Of a stretch of 64,000 bases of DNA, positions 44,331-52,357 are shown piece after piece (positions within the stretch are counted from its first letter, which is position 1; every line of letters begins with the position of its first letter). A program made the translations under genes and the position numbers. Location: NCBI RefSeq assembly GCF_028288225.1, contig NZ_JAQBOC010000003.1:1-64000 (forward strand). Reading direction: 5' to 3'. The stretch is from Mucilaginibacter sp. (GTDB lineage Bacteria > Bacteroidota > Bacteroidia > Sphingobacteriales > Sphingobacteriaceae). Below the pieces are notes generated by a model. It was not told the DNA's origin, searched no databases, and saw only the letters and a program-made list of their open reading frames with translations.

Positions 44331-45216
44331 AAACCCCTGCATCTTCACTAACTCCCCGCCCAAAGCCTTCAACCCAGTCGGTATCTCCCCAGCCTTTTGC
44401 AACGGCGCTTAATAAGCGGTTGTGAACGACCGAAACGATAGGCATTGGACTCTCAGCTTGCTGAGACAGTTTAAATGCAATACGGGCGTCCTTATAGCCT
44501 AATTTCGATTTAAAGCCTACCGGTTGGTACTGTTTGCCTGCAATAAGCTTTCCATAATTTTGAAACAGCGGCGTATTGAACAGGGTAGACCCGAAAAACT
44601 CGGCAACCTTTAATCTGTCGAGCCCGCTCTTTTCGGCAAGGGTATAAGCCTCGGCCATCATCTCCAGTGACGCCATGATCATGAAGTTTCCGGCAACCTT
44701 TACAACGTTCGCTCCGCCGGCATCTTCACCAAAATCAAATATGCCCTGGCCCAAATTTTCCAGCACCGGTTTTGCAATTTCTTTAGACTGCTGATCGCCC
44801 GAGGTACAGATCCATAATTTTTTAGCAGCAGCAGCTTCAGGCCGTCCAAACACGGGCGCAGCAAGGTATCGGCTCCCGGCATTTTTATGCTCGTTTGAAA
44901 GCAGCCGCGCAATGTCAGGAGAGATGGTGCTCATGGAAATATGAAGGCCGTTTTTTGCCAGTGTTTTGAGGATTCCCTGGTCTCCCAAAACCGTCTCTTT
45001 TACGATCTCATCTTCCGATAGCATGGTGATGATTATATCCACACCACCGGCAGCTTCTGCCGGAGTTTGGCATACCACAATAGATGCACTATCAAGCTCA
45101 TCAGCTTTTGAAATTGTACGGTTATAAACCTGTAATTGATAGCCCGCGCTAATCAAATTTTTTGCCATCGGGATGCCCATCTGTCCAAGCCCGATAAATC
45201 CAATTTTCTTATTCAT
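44329..45216 (-). CDS. NAD(P)-dependent beta-hydroxyacid dehydrogenase (HIBADH family)
   Basis: A 295-residue protein: N-terminal Rossmann GFIGLGQMGIPMAKNLISAG, substrate region SMSTISPDIA (SGG-like loop degenerate), catalytic lysine in NVVKVAGNFMI, C-terminal helical domain with FGRGVSEDAG. Members reduce or oxidise small beta-hydroxy or aldehyde substrates (3-hydroxyisobutyrate, tartronate semialdehyde, succinic semialdehyde); specificity cannot be told. It lies 5 nt after the LapA-like gene. Confidence 0.88.
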   Translation of the reverse strand: MNKKIGFIGLGQMGIPMAKNLISAGYQLQVYNRTISKADELDSASIVVCQTPAEAAGGVDIIITMLSEDEIVKETVLGDQGILKTLAKNGLHISMSTISPDIARLLSNEHKNAGSRYLAAPVFGRPEAAAAKKLWICTSGDQQSKEIAKPVLENLGQGIFDFGEDAGGANVVKVAGNFMIMASLEMMAEAYTLAEKSGLDRLKVAEFFGSTLFNTPLFQNYGKLIAGKQYQPVGFKSKLGYKDARIAFKLSQQAESPMPIVSVVHNRLLSAVAKGWGDTDWVEGFGRGVSEDAGV

Positions 45217-45221
45217 GTTAA

Positions 45222-45500
45222 TTAATTGATGTATTCTTTATCCTCGTCGCTTAGTGTATTGGGATTGCCTTTATCATAATTGCCGTCACTAAAGTCGCCG
45301 CCCAGGCGCTTAACTCTTTTGGGGCGACCCACCAGCACTCCCAATACAAACGATATTACCGCAACAAAAAAGAGCATCACTAATTTCGACATCCAGAACG
45401 TGGCCCACAAAAAATCAAAATTAACCCGTCCGGTATTTTGCATCAGCACAATGGTGAGCAGTATAGTGATGACGATGATAACGATTGTTTTTATTCTCAT
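45222..45500 (-). CDS. LapA/DUF1049-like membrane protein
   Basis: A 92-residue protein with two membrane helices (about 5-22 and 38-58) and the pattern VLMQNTGRVNFDFLWATFWMSKLVMLFF ... LGVLVGRP that defines LapA/DUF1049 proteins. In E. coli LapA/LapB regulate LPS synthesis via LpxC turnover; here only the membrane subunit-like part is seen. The C-terminal tail is hydrophilic. Co-directional and 5 nt upstream of the dehydrogenase. Confidence 0.8.
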   Translation of the reverse strand: MRIKTIVIIVITILLTIVLMQNTGRVNFDFLWATFWMSKLVMLFFVAVISFVLGVLVGRPKRVKRLGGDFSDGNYDKGNPNTLSDEDKEYIN

Positions 45501-46469
45501 GATGATTTAGTTTAACATTTAATACAATATCCGGTTTTTTAATGTGGAATAAAAATTTGTAAAATTTTCAGTGAATAAATTTTTAGCAGGATGGAGGTGG
45601 GCAGCCAAAGACCAGGATCAATGAATACTGATTTTTTCAGGTTGTAATTTTATCCTCCCGGATAGGAAGATGCCATCTGAAAAATCTATCAAAATTTAAC
45701 CAGGCAATATTTAGGATTCAGGGCCGATCCTGAGAAATTCAAAAAGTGTTTATCTATGCTTTTTTATTTTGGGTTGAATTTTATTTCATTGATTTATAAA
45801 TCAAATCTGGCCAAATCCAGAAAAAAAAATCGAATTTATTTTCCTCCGGTTTTTCTTTTGGCATACATAAGATACAAAGTTGCACATTTCAAAAATTTCT
45901 AATTTTTTATTTGGATACACTATCTATCAATATGCGAATTTTGACCTTTCTCAAATAATTACTTTACTTAACATTGTTTAATTAATTGATTTACATGGAG
46001 TTTGTACTGTATTTTTTCAGTGTTTTTACCTATAGCTAAAAAAATTAGCAATTTGATTTTTTTTAAAATCAAAAAGTTAAAACTGTTTATTTTAATGATC
46101 TATATAAATAATAGATTATAAGTTGATTAAAATATTTACATAGTTATAAATATTAATTTTTTTGAGTAAAATAATCTACAATTTATAGATGAATTTATAT
46201 CCTATAGCAGTTGTTATAGGAAAAATTAAATACACTTAGTCAATTTTTAAATTTGACGCCTGTTGCAACAAAAAGTATAAGATGGTATCCTGCAGTGGTA
46301 AAAAAAGATAATTGTTTGCAGGGGCTTAAATGGACGTTTGACAAGAGATTGTTTTTATCCCCCACTCTACAGGTAGGCCCGGGTTAAGGCAATAATGCTG
46401 TATGAAAGGGATGGTGCAAAAGGCTGCCTGATAGTTATGGAAGAATTTAGACGGGAGTAATTGACAATA
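45501..46469. other. 969-bp AT-rich gene-free region
   Basis: The largest gap in the window. A/T-tract rich, with many stops in all frames. Bases 46395-46450 give a short protein-like stretch (YERDGAKGCLIVMEEFRRE), which may be a gene relic or chance. No terminator, tRNA, known ncRNA or repeat is recognised; the region could hold an unannotated RNA or regulatory DNA. Confidence 0.4.
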
Positions 46470-47375
46470 CTAAGAGCGACTTTTCCGCCTTGCTATTTGT
46501 TTTTTTGCGACAGGGAACAGGAAGATTGTAGACAAAATTATTACAGCACCCACCCAAAAGCCTATAGTCATTTTGTTCATATCCTTGAAAAAAACAAACG
46601 ACATTATGATGCCGTACACCGGCTCGAGGTTGGTAATAAGTGCCACGCGGAAAGCTGAGAGCTCACGCATTACGGATACCCCTGCAACGTATGCAAGGGA
46701 TGTACAAATGGTTCCCAGGATAAATAAGTAGCCAATATCCGCACCTTTAAGGGCCATTGATTGGTTAAACCCATTGGTAAATAAAAGGTAGATGGTGATC
46801 CATACCAAGGCACCTGATAGCTCATAAAATGCAATTACCGGTGCTTCATATTTTTTAACCTGCCTTGAATTTATGATAGCAAAAAGACTTGCAAACACTG
46901 CGCTTGTTAAGCCGGCTATTATGCCCTTAGTGTATTTTGTTTCAAATTTAAAGATCAAAATAATGCCCGCTATGATCAATGCACCGGCAAATATTTCTAG
47001 TTTTGAGATCTTTTTTTTATTGATCAACGGCTCAAAAATTGCTGTAAATAATGTGATGGATGAAAGGCAAACAAGCGTAACCGGCACGGTTGATAATTTG
47101 ATGGAAGCAAAGAATAAGATCCAGTGGCCGCCTACCAAAGCGCCTGTAAATACCAGTTTTAAAAAGGTACTGCCACTTATTTTTAGTGCTGTTTTATTTA
47201 CCTTGAAATACAGGAATAATGATACCGATGCAATGAGTACCCGGTACCAAACCAGGCTTACTGCTGAGATAGAAATCAGCGCTCCGAGTATGCCGGTAAA
47301 GCCCCAGATAAAAACGGTAAAATGAAGAATAAGTAAGTTTTTATTTACGCTTGCAGGGGCATTTTCATGGGTCAT
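46470..47375 (-). CDS. EamA/DMT-family transporter
   Basis: A 301-residue protein with ten hydrophobic helices in two five-helix EamA repeats (residues about 12-145 and 155-290). Typical signals: FIWGFTGILGALISISAVSLVWYR, VTLVCLSSITLFTAIFEPLI, TNLEPVYGIIMSFVFF. DMT exporters move metabolites such as amino acids or nucleobases; the substrate is unknown. Its ATG shares one base with the lptF/G stop (TAATG), so it is the third gene of the tgt-lptF/G-eamA operon with coupled translation. Confidence 0.92.
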   Translation of the reverse strand: MTHENAPASVNKNLLILHFTVFIWGFTGILGALISISAVSLVWYRVLIASVSLFLYFKVNKTALKISGSTFLKLVFTGALVGGHWILFFASIKLSTVPVTLVCLSSITLFTAIFEPLINKKKISKLEIFAGALIIAGIILIFKFETKYTKGIIAGLTSAVFASLFAIINSRQVKKYEAPVIAFYELSGALVWITIYLLFTNGFNQSMALKGADIGYLFILGTICTSLAYVAGVSVMRELSAFRVALITNLEPVYGIIMSFVFFKDMNKMTIGFWVGAVIILSTIFLFPVAKKQIARRKSRS

Positions 47376-48481
47376 TATTTAGGTGCTTTTGAAAGTAAAT
47401 ATAGCCCAACTGCAGCAAATATTCCGTTAGGCATGCATACAGCTATCAAAGGGGCCATACTGCCTTTTACAGCAAATACCAATGCAAAACGGTCAACAAC
47501 AATGTAGGCAAAACATAGGAATATACCTATCCCAAGGGGCAATCCTATTCCTCCTCTAACCTTACGCGACGATATAGAAACTCCTATCAAGGTGAGTACA
47601 TATGATGATAAAGGGTATATAAAACGCCGGTATTTTTCGTACAGCATTTCTTTTAACGCGCCTGTACCTCTTATTTTTTCTTTTTCAATGTTCCTGTTCA
47701 AATCTTTGGTAGACATGGCCGTGTAAACATTGTCATAAACTATAAAGTCCACAGGCCGCATATCCAAAACAGTATCCTTTGATCTGCCTGAACTATCTAC
47801 AAATCTCTCTTTAAGGCCATTTACATACTTAACAGTATAGTTTTTTATTGTCCATACCCTTTTAAGCGAATCATAAACAATGTTATTGGCAATAAGCTTT
47901 TCCCTGAGCTCATCGCCATCAAATTTCTCCATTATAAATTGGTAGCCTGTATGTATTGTATTATCAAATGACTGTACATATACAAATGTATGCTTATCCA
48001 ATTGTATGTGTACTTCGCTTTTTGTAGGGTCATCACCATTAAACTGGTGTGAGTTTTCAAAGGTTATTTTAAGGTTATTGGTAAAGGGAATAAGGTAAAT
48101 ATTTGCAAAAAGCGATACAATAAATATCAGCGTAGCACAAACAAAATATGGCCTTAAAAACCTGTTAAAGCTAGACTTTCCGCTTAGTATGGGCACTATT
48201 TCGGTTTGGTTGGCCATCTTTGCCGTAAAGTAAATCACCGCCAAAAAATTAATCAGTGGCGACAACAGGTTCATATAAAAAGGTATAAACCCGGCATAGT
48301 ATTTAAATACTATCTCATCTATAGTTGAGTGGTTTTTCAGGAAATTATCCAGGTGTTCTGATATGTCAAAAACTACCGTTATCACCACAAAAATTCCAAG
48401 TGTAAACACAAAAGTGCCCAGGTATTTTTTAATAATATACCAGTCGATAGTTTTTAAATACCTGTTTAAAATAGCCTTCAT
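47375..48481 (-). CDS. LptF/LptG-family LPS export permease
   Basis: A 368-residue permease of the YjgP/YjgQ family: three N-terminal membrane helices (about 18-42, 58-80, 100-122), a periplasmic beta-jellyroll (about 140-265) and three C-terminal helices. YLGTFVFTLGIFVVITVVFD and NQTEIVPILSGKSSFNRFLRPY are typical. With LptB it extracts LPS from the inner membrane. It starts directly after the tgt stop (TAAATG) and ends in a 1-nt overlap with eamA. Confidence 0.9.
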   Translation of the reverse strand: MKAILNRYLKTIDWYIIKKYLGTFVFTLGIFVVITVVFDISEHLDNFLKNHSTIDEIVFKYYAGFIPFYMNLLSPLINFLAVIYFTAKMANQTEIVPILSGKSSFNRFLRPYFVCATLIFIVSLFANIYLIPFTNNLKITFENSHQFNGDDPTKSEVHIQLDKHTFVYVQSFDNTIHTGYQFIMEKFDGDELREKLIANNIVYDSLKRVWTIKNYTVKYVNGLKERFVDSSGRSKDTVLDMRPVDFIVYDNVYTAMSTKDLNRNIEKEKIRGTGALKEMLYEKYRRFIYPLSSYVLTLIGVSISSRKVRGGIGLPLGIGIFLCFAYIVVDRFALVFAVKGSMAPLIAVCMPNGIFAAVGLYLLSKAPK

Positions 48482-49612
48482 TTACAATCTTTGTCCTAAA
48501 CGGTTAACCATTACATTTTTCCAGTTATAAAATTCGCCTGCAATGATCTTTTTGCGGGCCTCTTTAACCAGCCATAAATAAAAATGTAAGTTATGCAAAG
48601 TAGCTATCTGCGCACCTAACATCTCGCCTGAATGTATTAAATGGCGTAAATAGGCTTTTGAATAAATAGTATCGGCAAACAGCTCACTATCCGGCTCAAT
48701 AGCCGAAAAGTCGTTTTTCCACTTCTCATTCTTAATATTAATTATGCCATTTTTTGTAAAAAGCATGCCGTTACGGGCATTGCGCGTTGGCATTACGCAA
48801 TCAAACATATCAATTCCTAAAGCAATATTTTCCAATATGTTAACAGGTGTTCCTACACCCATTAGATAACGCGGTTTTTGCTCTGGTAATATATTACAAA
48901 CAATTTCTGTCATGGCATACATTTCCTCTGCCAGTTCACCAACAGAAAGGCCGCCAATTGCATTTCCTTCACGCTCAAACGAAGCTATAGCTTCTGCAGA
49001 TTTTACCCGCAGATCTTTATATACCGAACCTTGTACTATAGGGAATAAGGTTTGGCTATAGCCGTACTTTGGCTCTGTGCTGTCAAAGCGGTCGCAGCAG
49101 CGTTTAAGCCAACGGTGCGTCATTTCTATCGATCGCCGGGCATAGTTATACTCACAGGGATAAGGAGTGCATTCATCAAATGCCATAATAATATCAGCGC
49201 CAATTATCCGCTGAATATCCATTACATTTTCGGGCGTAAAAAGATGTTTTGACCCATCAATATGCGAGCGGAAAGTAACACCTTCCTCCTTTATTTTTCG
49301 AACTTCGGTTAGCGAATAAACCTGGTAGCCGCCACTATCAGTTAATATAGGGCCATCCCATCCATTAAATTTATGCAGCCCGCCGGCGCTTTCAAGCGTA
49401 TCTAACCCGGGCCTCAAGTATAAGTGATAAGTATTACCAAGAATTATTTGCGCCTGTATATCGTTTTTAAGCTCGCGCTGATGTACTGCTTTTACAGTCC
49501 CTGCCGTGCCAACCGGCATAAATATAGGTGTTTGAATAGTGCCGTGATCGGTTGTGATCTCACCCGCCCTTGCCTTCGAAAGCGGGTCTTGTGCTGTTAA
49601 GTTAAATTTCAT
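48482..49612 (-). CDS. tgt: tRNA-guanine transglycosylase lacking the zinc cysteines
   Basis: A 376-residue TIM-barrel enzyme that exchanges guanine 34 for a queuosine precursor in tRNA. Catalytic residues are present: LTDSGGYQVYSL, GGLSVGELAEEMYAM, and the nucleophile Asp in GIDMFDCVMPTRNARNG. The zinc site CxCxxC expected before YSRAYLRHL is replaced (PDSELFADTIYSKAYLRHL), though the later His in HNLHFYLWL remains. I recall Bacteroidota Tgt proteins sharing this loss. TAATTTTG (49624-49631, minus strand) is a possible -7 element, with a very short leader. First gene of the operon with lptF/G and eamA. Confidence 0.94.
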   Translation of the reverse strand: MKFNLTAQDPLSKARAGEITTDHGTIQTPIFMPVGTAGTVKAVHQRELKNDIQAQIILGNTYHLYLRPGLDTLESAGGLHKFNGWDGPILTDSGGYQVYSLTEVRKIKEEGVTFRSHIDGSKHLFTPENVMDIQRIIGADIIMAFDECTPYPCEYNYARRSIEMTHRWLKRCCDRFDSTEPKYGYSQTLFPIVQGSVYKDLRVKSAEAIASFEREGNAIGGLSVGELAEEMYAMTEIVCNILPEQKPRYLMGVGTPVNILENIALGIDMFDCVMPTRNARNGMLFTKNGIINIKNEKWKNDFSAIEPDSELFADTIYSKAYLRHLIHSGEMLGAQIATLHNLHFYLWLVKEARKKIIAGEFYNWKNVMVNRLGQRL

Positions 49613-49642
49613 TATTACGAATGCAAAATTAACATAATAATT

Positions 49643-49760
49643 ATGTTGTAACGCTGGAATGTTGTAAAGTTGAAATGTTATGAATATTCACGCGAATCTT
49701 TTGATTTATTTAACATTACAGCCCTCAACCTTACAACTTTCCAACAATTTTTAACAACTT
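49643..49760. repeat. ACAACTTTAC word array in inverted halves (array U)
   Basis: Left half 49643-49680 (GTTGTAACGCTGGAATGTTG), right half 49711-49760 (CCTTACAACTTTCCAACAAT). It lies inside the first codons of the GT2 reading frame. Confidence 0.65.
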
Positions 49761-50902
49761 TGCACGACTATTTTAACCAGGGTTTGGAAACATACATACA
49801 CGAGGCTTTATTCATTTTATTTCAGTTTTGCTTGCTAATTCAGCTATACTTTTTGGTTACTAATCAAAGCAGGTTAACACGCTATAAGCCTTCTGAAACA
49901 TTGCCGGAAGCCACGGTACCTATATCTGTAATTATAAGCGCACGTAATGAAGCTAATAATCTACGCGAAAACCTGCCTGCAATTTTAGAACAAAACTATC
50001 CCGATTTTGAAGTTGTTGTTATAAATGATTGTTCTTACGATTCGTCTGACGAGGTTTTAGAAGAGTTAAGTAAAATTTATCCCCGCTTAAAAGTTGTAAC
50101 AATTACAGAACATGATCGGTTTAAAACCGGCAAAAAGTTTGCTTTAACACTCGGCATAAAGGCGGCAAAAAACGAACATTTGTTATTTACGGATGCTGAT
50201 TGTATGCCGGCTTCATATAACTGGATAACTTATATGGCTGCAAATTTTAATGGCTCTATTCAAATTGTATTGGGGTATTCGCCTTATAAAAAGACGCGTA
50301 ATTTTTTAAATCCTTTTATCCGTTTTGAAACTATAAAAACAGCTATTAACTATTTATCGGCTGCGGTAAATGGCGATGCATATATGGGAATTGGACGTAA
50401 CCTGGCCTATACTAAAACACTATTTTTTAACGCTAAAGGGTTTGCAGCACATATGCACATTTTATCTGGCGATGATGACCTTTTTGTAAATCAAAATGCC
50501 ACGCCTGATAATACCGCCATTGAAATTAATGCCGGAGCATTTACTTATTCCGACGCAAAAACGACATTAGTATCTTTGTTCCGCCAAAAAAAGCGACACT
50601 TTGGTGTTGGTAAATTATATAAGAAAAGGCATCGCCGGATGCTTAGTATTGATGCGGTAAGTGGCTTCCTTTTCTATATTTTATTAACATTAGGCATAGT
50701 TTTCAACTTTGAACCGCTGTTAGCATTAGGTTTGTTTATGTTTAGGTTGATTTTTCAATTGGTTATATATAGTAAGTTATTTAAGCGATTAGATAGTAAG
50801 GATCTTTTATGGTATCTGCCTTTTTTTGATGCGGTTTATTATATTTATTTAAACACTTTTGGATTAATTGGAACTTTTATAAAAACCACTCAATGGAAAT
50901 AA
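49670..50902 (+). CDS. GT2-family membrane glycosyltransferase (start uncertain)
   Basis: A GT-A glycosyltransferase: N-terminal membrane helix (about 45-62, LFILFQFCLLIQLYFLV), catalytic domain with PISVIISARNEANNLRENLP, FTDADCMPAS (DxD) and SGDDDLFVNQ, then two to three C-terminal membrane helices. It probably adds a sugar to a lipid carrier or envelope polymer. The listed start (TTG 49670) makes the first ~38 residues come from word array U. A start near TTG 49760 or 49784 (LETYIHEALF) is more likely, and CAACTTTG (49754-49761) could be the -7 element. It overlaps the sigma factor gene by 10 nt. Confidence 0.85.
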   Translation: MKCYEYSRESFDLFNITALNLTTFQQFLTTLHDYFNQGLETYIHEALFILFQFCLLIQLYFLVTNQSRLTRYKPSETLPEATVPISVIISARNEANNLRENLPAILEQNYPDFEVVVINDCSYDSSDEVLEELSKIYPRLKVVTITEHDRFKTGKKFALTLGIKAAKNEHLLFTDADCMPASYNWITYMAANFNGSIQIVLGYSPYKKTRNFLNPFIRFETIKTAINYLSAAVNGDAYMGIGRNLAYTKTLFFNAKGFAAHMHILSGDDDLFVNQNATPDNTAIEINAGAFTYSDAKTTLVSLFRQKKRHFGVGKLYKKRHRRMLSIDAVSGFLFYILLTLGIVFNFEPLLALGLFMFRLIFQLVIYSKLFKRLDSKDLLWYLPFFDAVYYIYLNTFGLIGTFIKTTQWK

Positions 50903-51498
50903 ATTCGAATTTTACCGAGAACGCAAAAAATGATTTTCACCTTGTGGTTAAGGCACGCAAGGGTGACCAAAAAGCATACGCTGATCTGATGCACAGGTAT
51001 AAGGATTCCATTTATTTTATGGTGCTAAAAATGGTAAATAACAAGGAGGATGCAATGGATCTTACTGTTGAAACCTTTGCCAAAGCGTTTGAAAAGCTTG
51101 AGAAATACCAGCCCGATTATGCCTTTAGTACCTGGCTTTTCCGCGTAGCCACCAATAACTGTATAGATTTCATCAGGAAAAAAAAATTGAATACAATGTC
51201 GATCCACGGGATGATGGATGAGGATGGAGAGGAAAAACAGCTTCAAATTAAAGCTGATGTGCTTAACCCGGAAGAGACTTCTATAAAAAAACAACAAACC
51301 CAGGAACTTAAATTACTTATAGAGAGTTTACCCCCACGCTATCGTAACCTGATCACGCTGCGCTATTTTGATGAACTGTCATACGAAGAAATTGCCCAGC
51401 AGCTTGATCTGCCTTTAGGTACAGTTAAAGCACAGTTATTCAGAGCAAGATACCTGCTTGGAAATATCATAAATCGTTTTAACCGGGATGATATCTAA
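50893..51498 (+). CDS. ECF-type RNA polymerase sigma factor
   Basis: A 201-residue sigma factor with region 2 (DLMHRYKDSIYFMVLKMVNNKEDAMDLTVETFAKAFEKL ... FSTWLFRVATNNCIDFIRKKK) and region 4 (ESLPPRYRNLITLRYFDELSYEEIAQQLDLPLGTVKAQLFRAR). No anti-sigma gene is adjacent, so control must come from elsewhere or from its placement. It overlaps both neighbours (10 nt with GT2, 11 nt with rsmG), forming a tight operon of glycosyltransferase, sigma factor and rRNA methylase. I cannot predict the regulon. Confidence 0.92.
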   Translation: MEINSNFTENAKNDFHLVVKARKGDQKAYADLMHRYKDSIYFMVLKMVNNKEDAMDLTVETFAKAFEKLEKYQPDYAFSTWLFRVATNNCIDFIRKKKLNTMSIHGMMDEDGEEKQLQIKADVLNPEETSIKKQQTQELKLLIESLPPRYRNLITLRYFDELSYEEIAQQLDLPLGTVKAQLFRARYLLGNIINRFNRDDI

Positions 51499-52114
51499 CG
51501 ACCTGCTAAACTATTTCCCCGATCTTACTGCTCAACAAACAGCGCAATTTAACCGTTTGCCTGAACTATATACCTTCTGGAATAGCCAAATCAATGTAAT
51601 ATCCCGCAAGGATATCGATCTGCTTGGCGAACGCCATGTTTTGCACTCATTAGGTATAGCTAAAATCCTTACATTTTTACCAGGCGAAAATGTGCTTGAT
51701 GTGGGTACTGGTGGCGGCTTCCCCGGCATTCCATTAGCTATCTTATTTCCCGAAACACAATTCCATTTGGTCGATTCTATAGGTAAAAAGATAAAAGTAG
51801 TGCAGGAAATTGCAGCAGCTTTGAGCCTAAAGAATGTAAAAGCCACGCATCAGCGCGCCGAGCAGATTGATGAAAAGTCTGATTTTGTAGTATCCCGGGC
51901 GGTAACACAACTAAAGGATTTTTATCCCTGGGTGAGCGGCAAGTTTAATAAGGAGTCAAAAAATGCGCTTCCAAATGGGATACTTTATCTTAAGGGCGGA
52001 GATCTCGAACAGGAAATTAAAGAATCAGGCTTAAAGGTTACTCAATATTACCTGAAAGACTATTTTGAAGAGGAGTTTTTTGAAACCAAGCAGGTCATCT
52101 ATATTAAAGGGTGA
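51488..52114 (+). CDS. rsmG: 16S rRNA (guanine527-N7)-methyltransferase
   Basis: A 208-residue Rossmann methyltransferase. The SAM motif is VLDVGTGGGFPGIPLAI; FHLVDSIGKKIKVVQEI and SRAVTQLKDFYPWV are the other RsmG signatures, and the N-terminus has the usual FNRLPELYTFWNSQINVISRKD. It methylates G527 in 16S rRNA; loss gives low-level streptomycin resistance in other bacteria. It overlaps the sigma factor gene by 11 nt and is followed by word array S. Confidence 0.95.
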   Translation: MISNDLLNYFPDLTAQQTAQFNRLPELYTFWNSQINVISRKDIDLLGERHVLHSLGIAKILTFLPGENVLDVGTGGGFPGIPLAILFPETQFHLVDSIGKKIKVVQEIAAALSLKNVKATHQRAEQIDEKSDFVVSRAVTQLKDFYPWVSGKFNKESKNALPNGILYLKGGDLEQEIKESGLKVTQYYLKDYFEEEFFETKQVIYIKG

Positions 52115-52121
52115 CCGGGAT

Positions 52122-52290
52122 TAAGTGATTCAGGGCGATTTTACGGATTTTATTTTGAATGATTTCTCTGATTTAAGAGTGATTGCACCGATTTTTAGGA
52201 ATATTAATATCGGTTTAAAGAGGATCGTTGATGTTTTGATAATTCAATCGCAATCGGTGAAATCATTTTAAATAATCTTTGTAATCACTT
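52122..52290. repeat. GATTTCACCGATT word array (array S)
   Basis: GTGATT/GATTT words at 52123-52195 and complements (AATCG, AATCGGTGAAATCA, GTAATCACTT) at 52249-52290. Lies between convergent rsmG and the M56 gene; no ORF. Confidence 0.65.
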
Positions 52291-52357
52291 ATAATAACAA
52301 ATTGCCAAAGCGGTTTTAGACGTTTAGCAATCGTTCCTCATGTAAAAGAGGATTAAT

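Noticed and set aside
45501..46469. Replication origin or large sRNA
   Set aside because: AT-rich but no DnaA box cluster, no dnaA/gyr genes nearby and no recognisable RNA fold; left as an unexplained gap.
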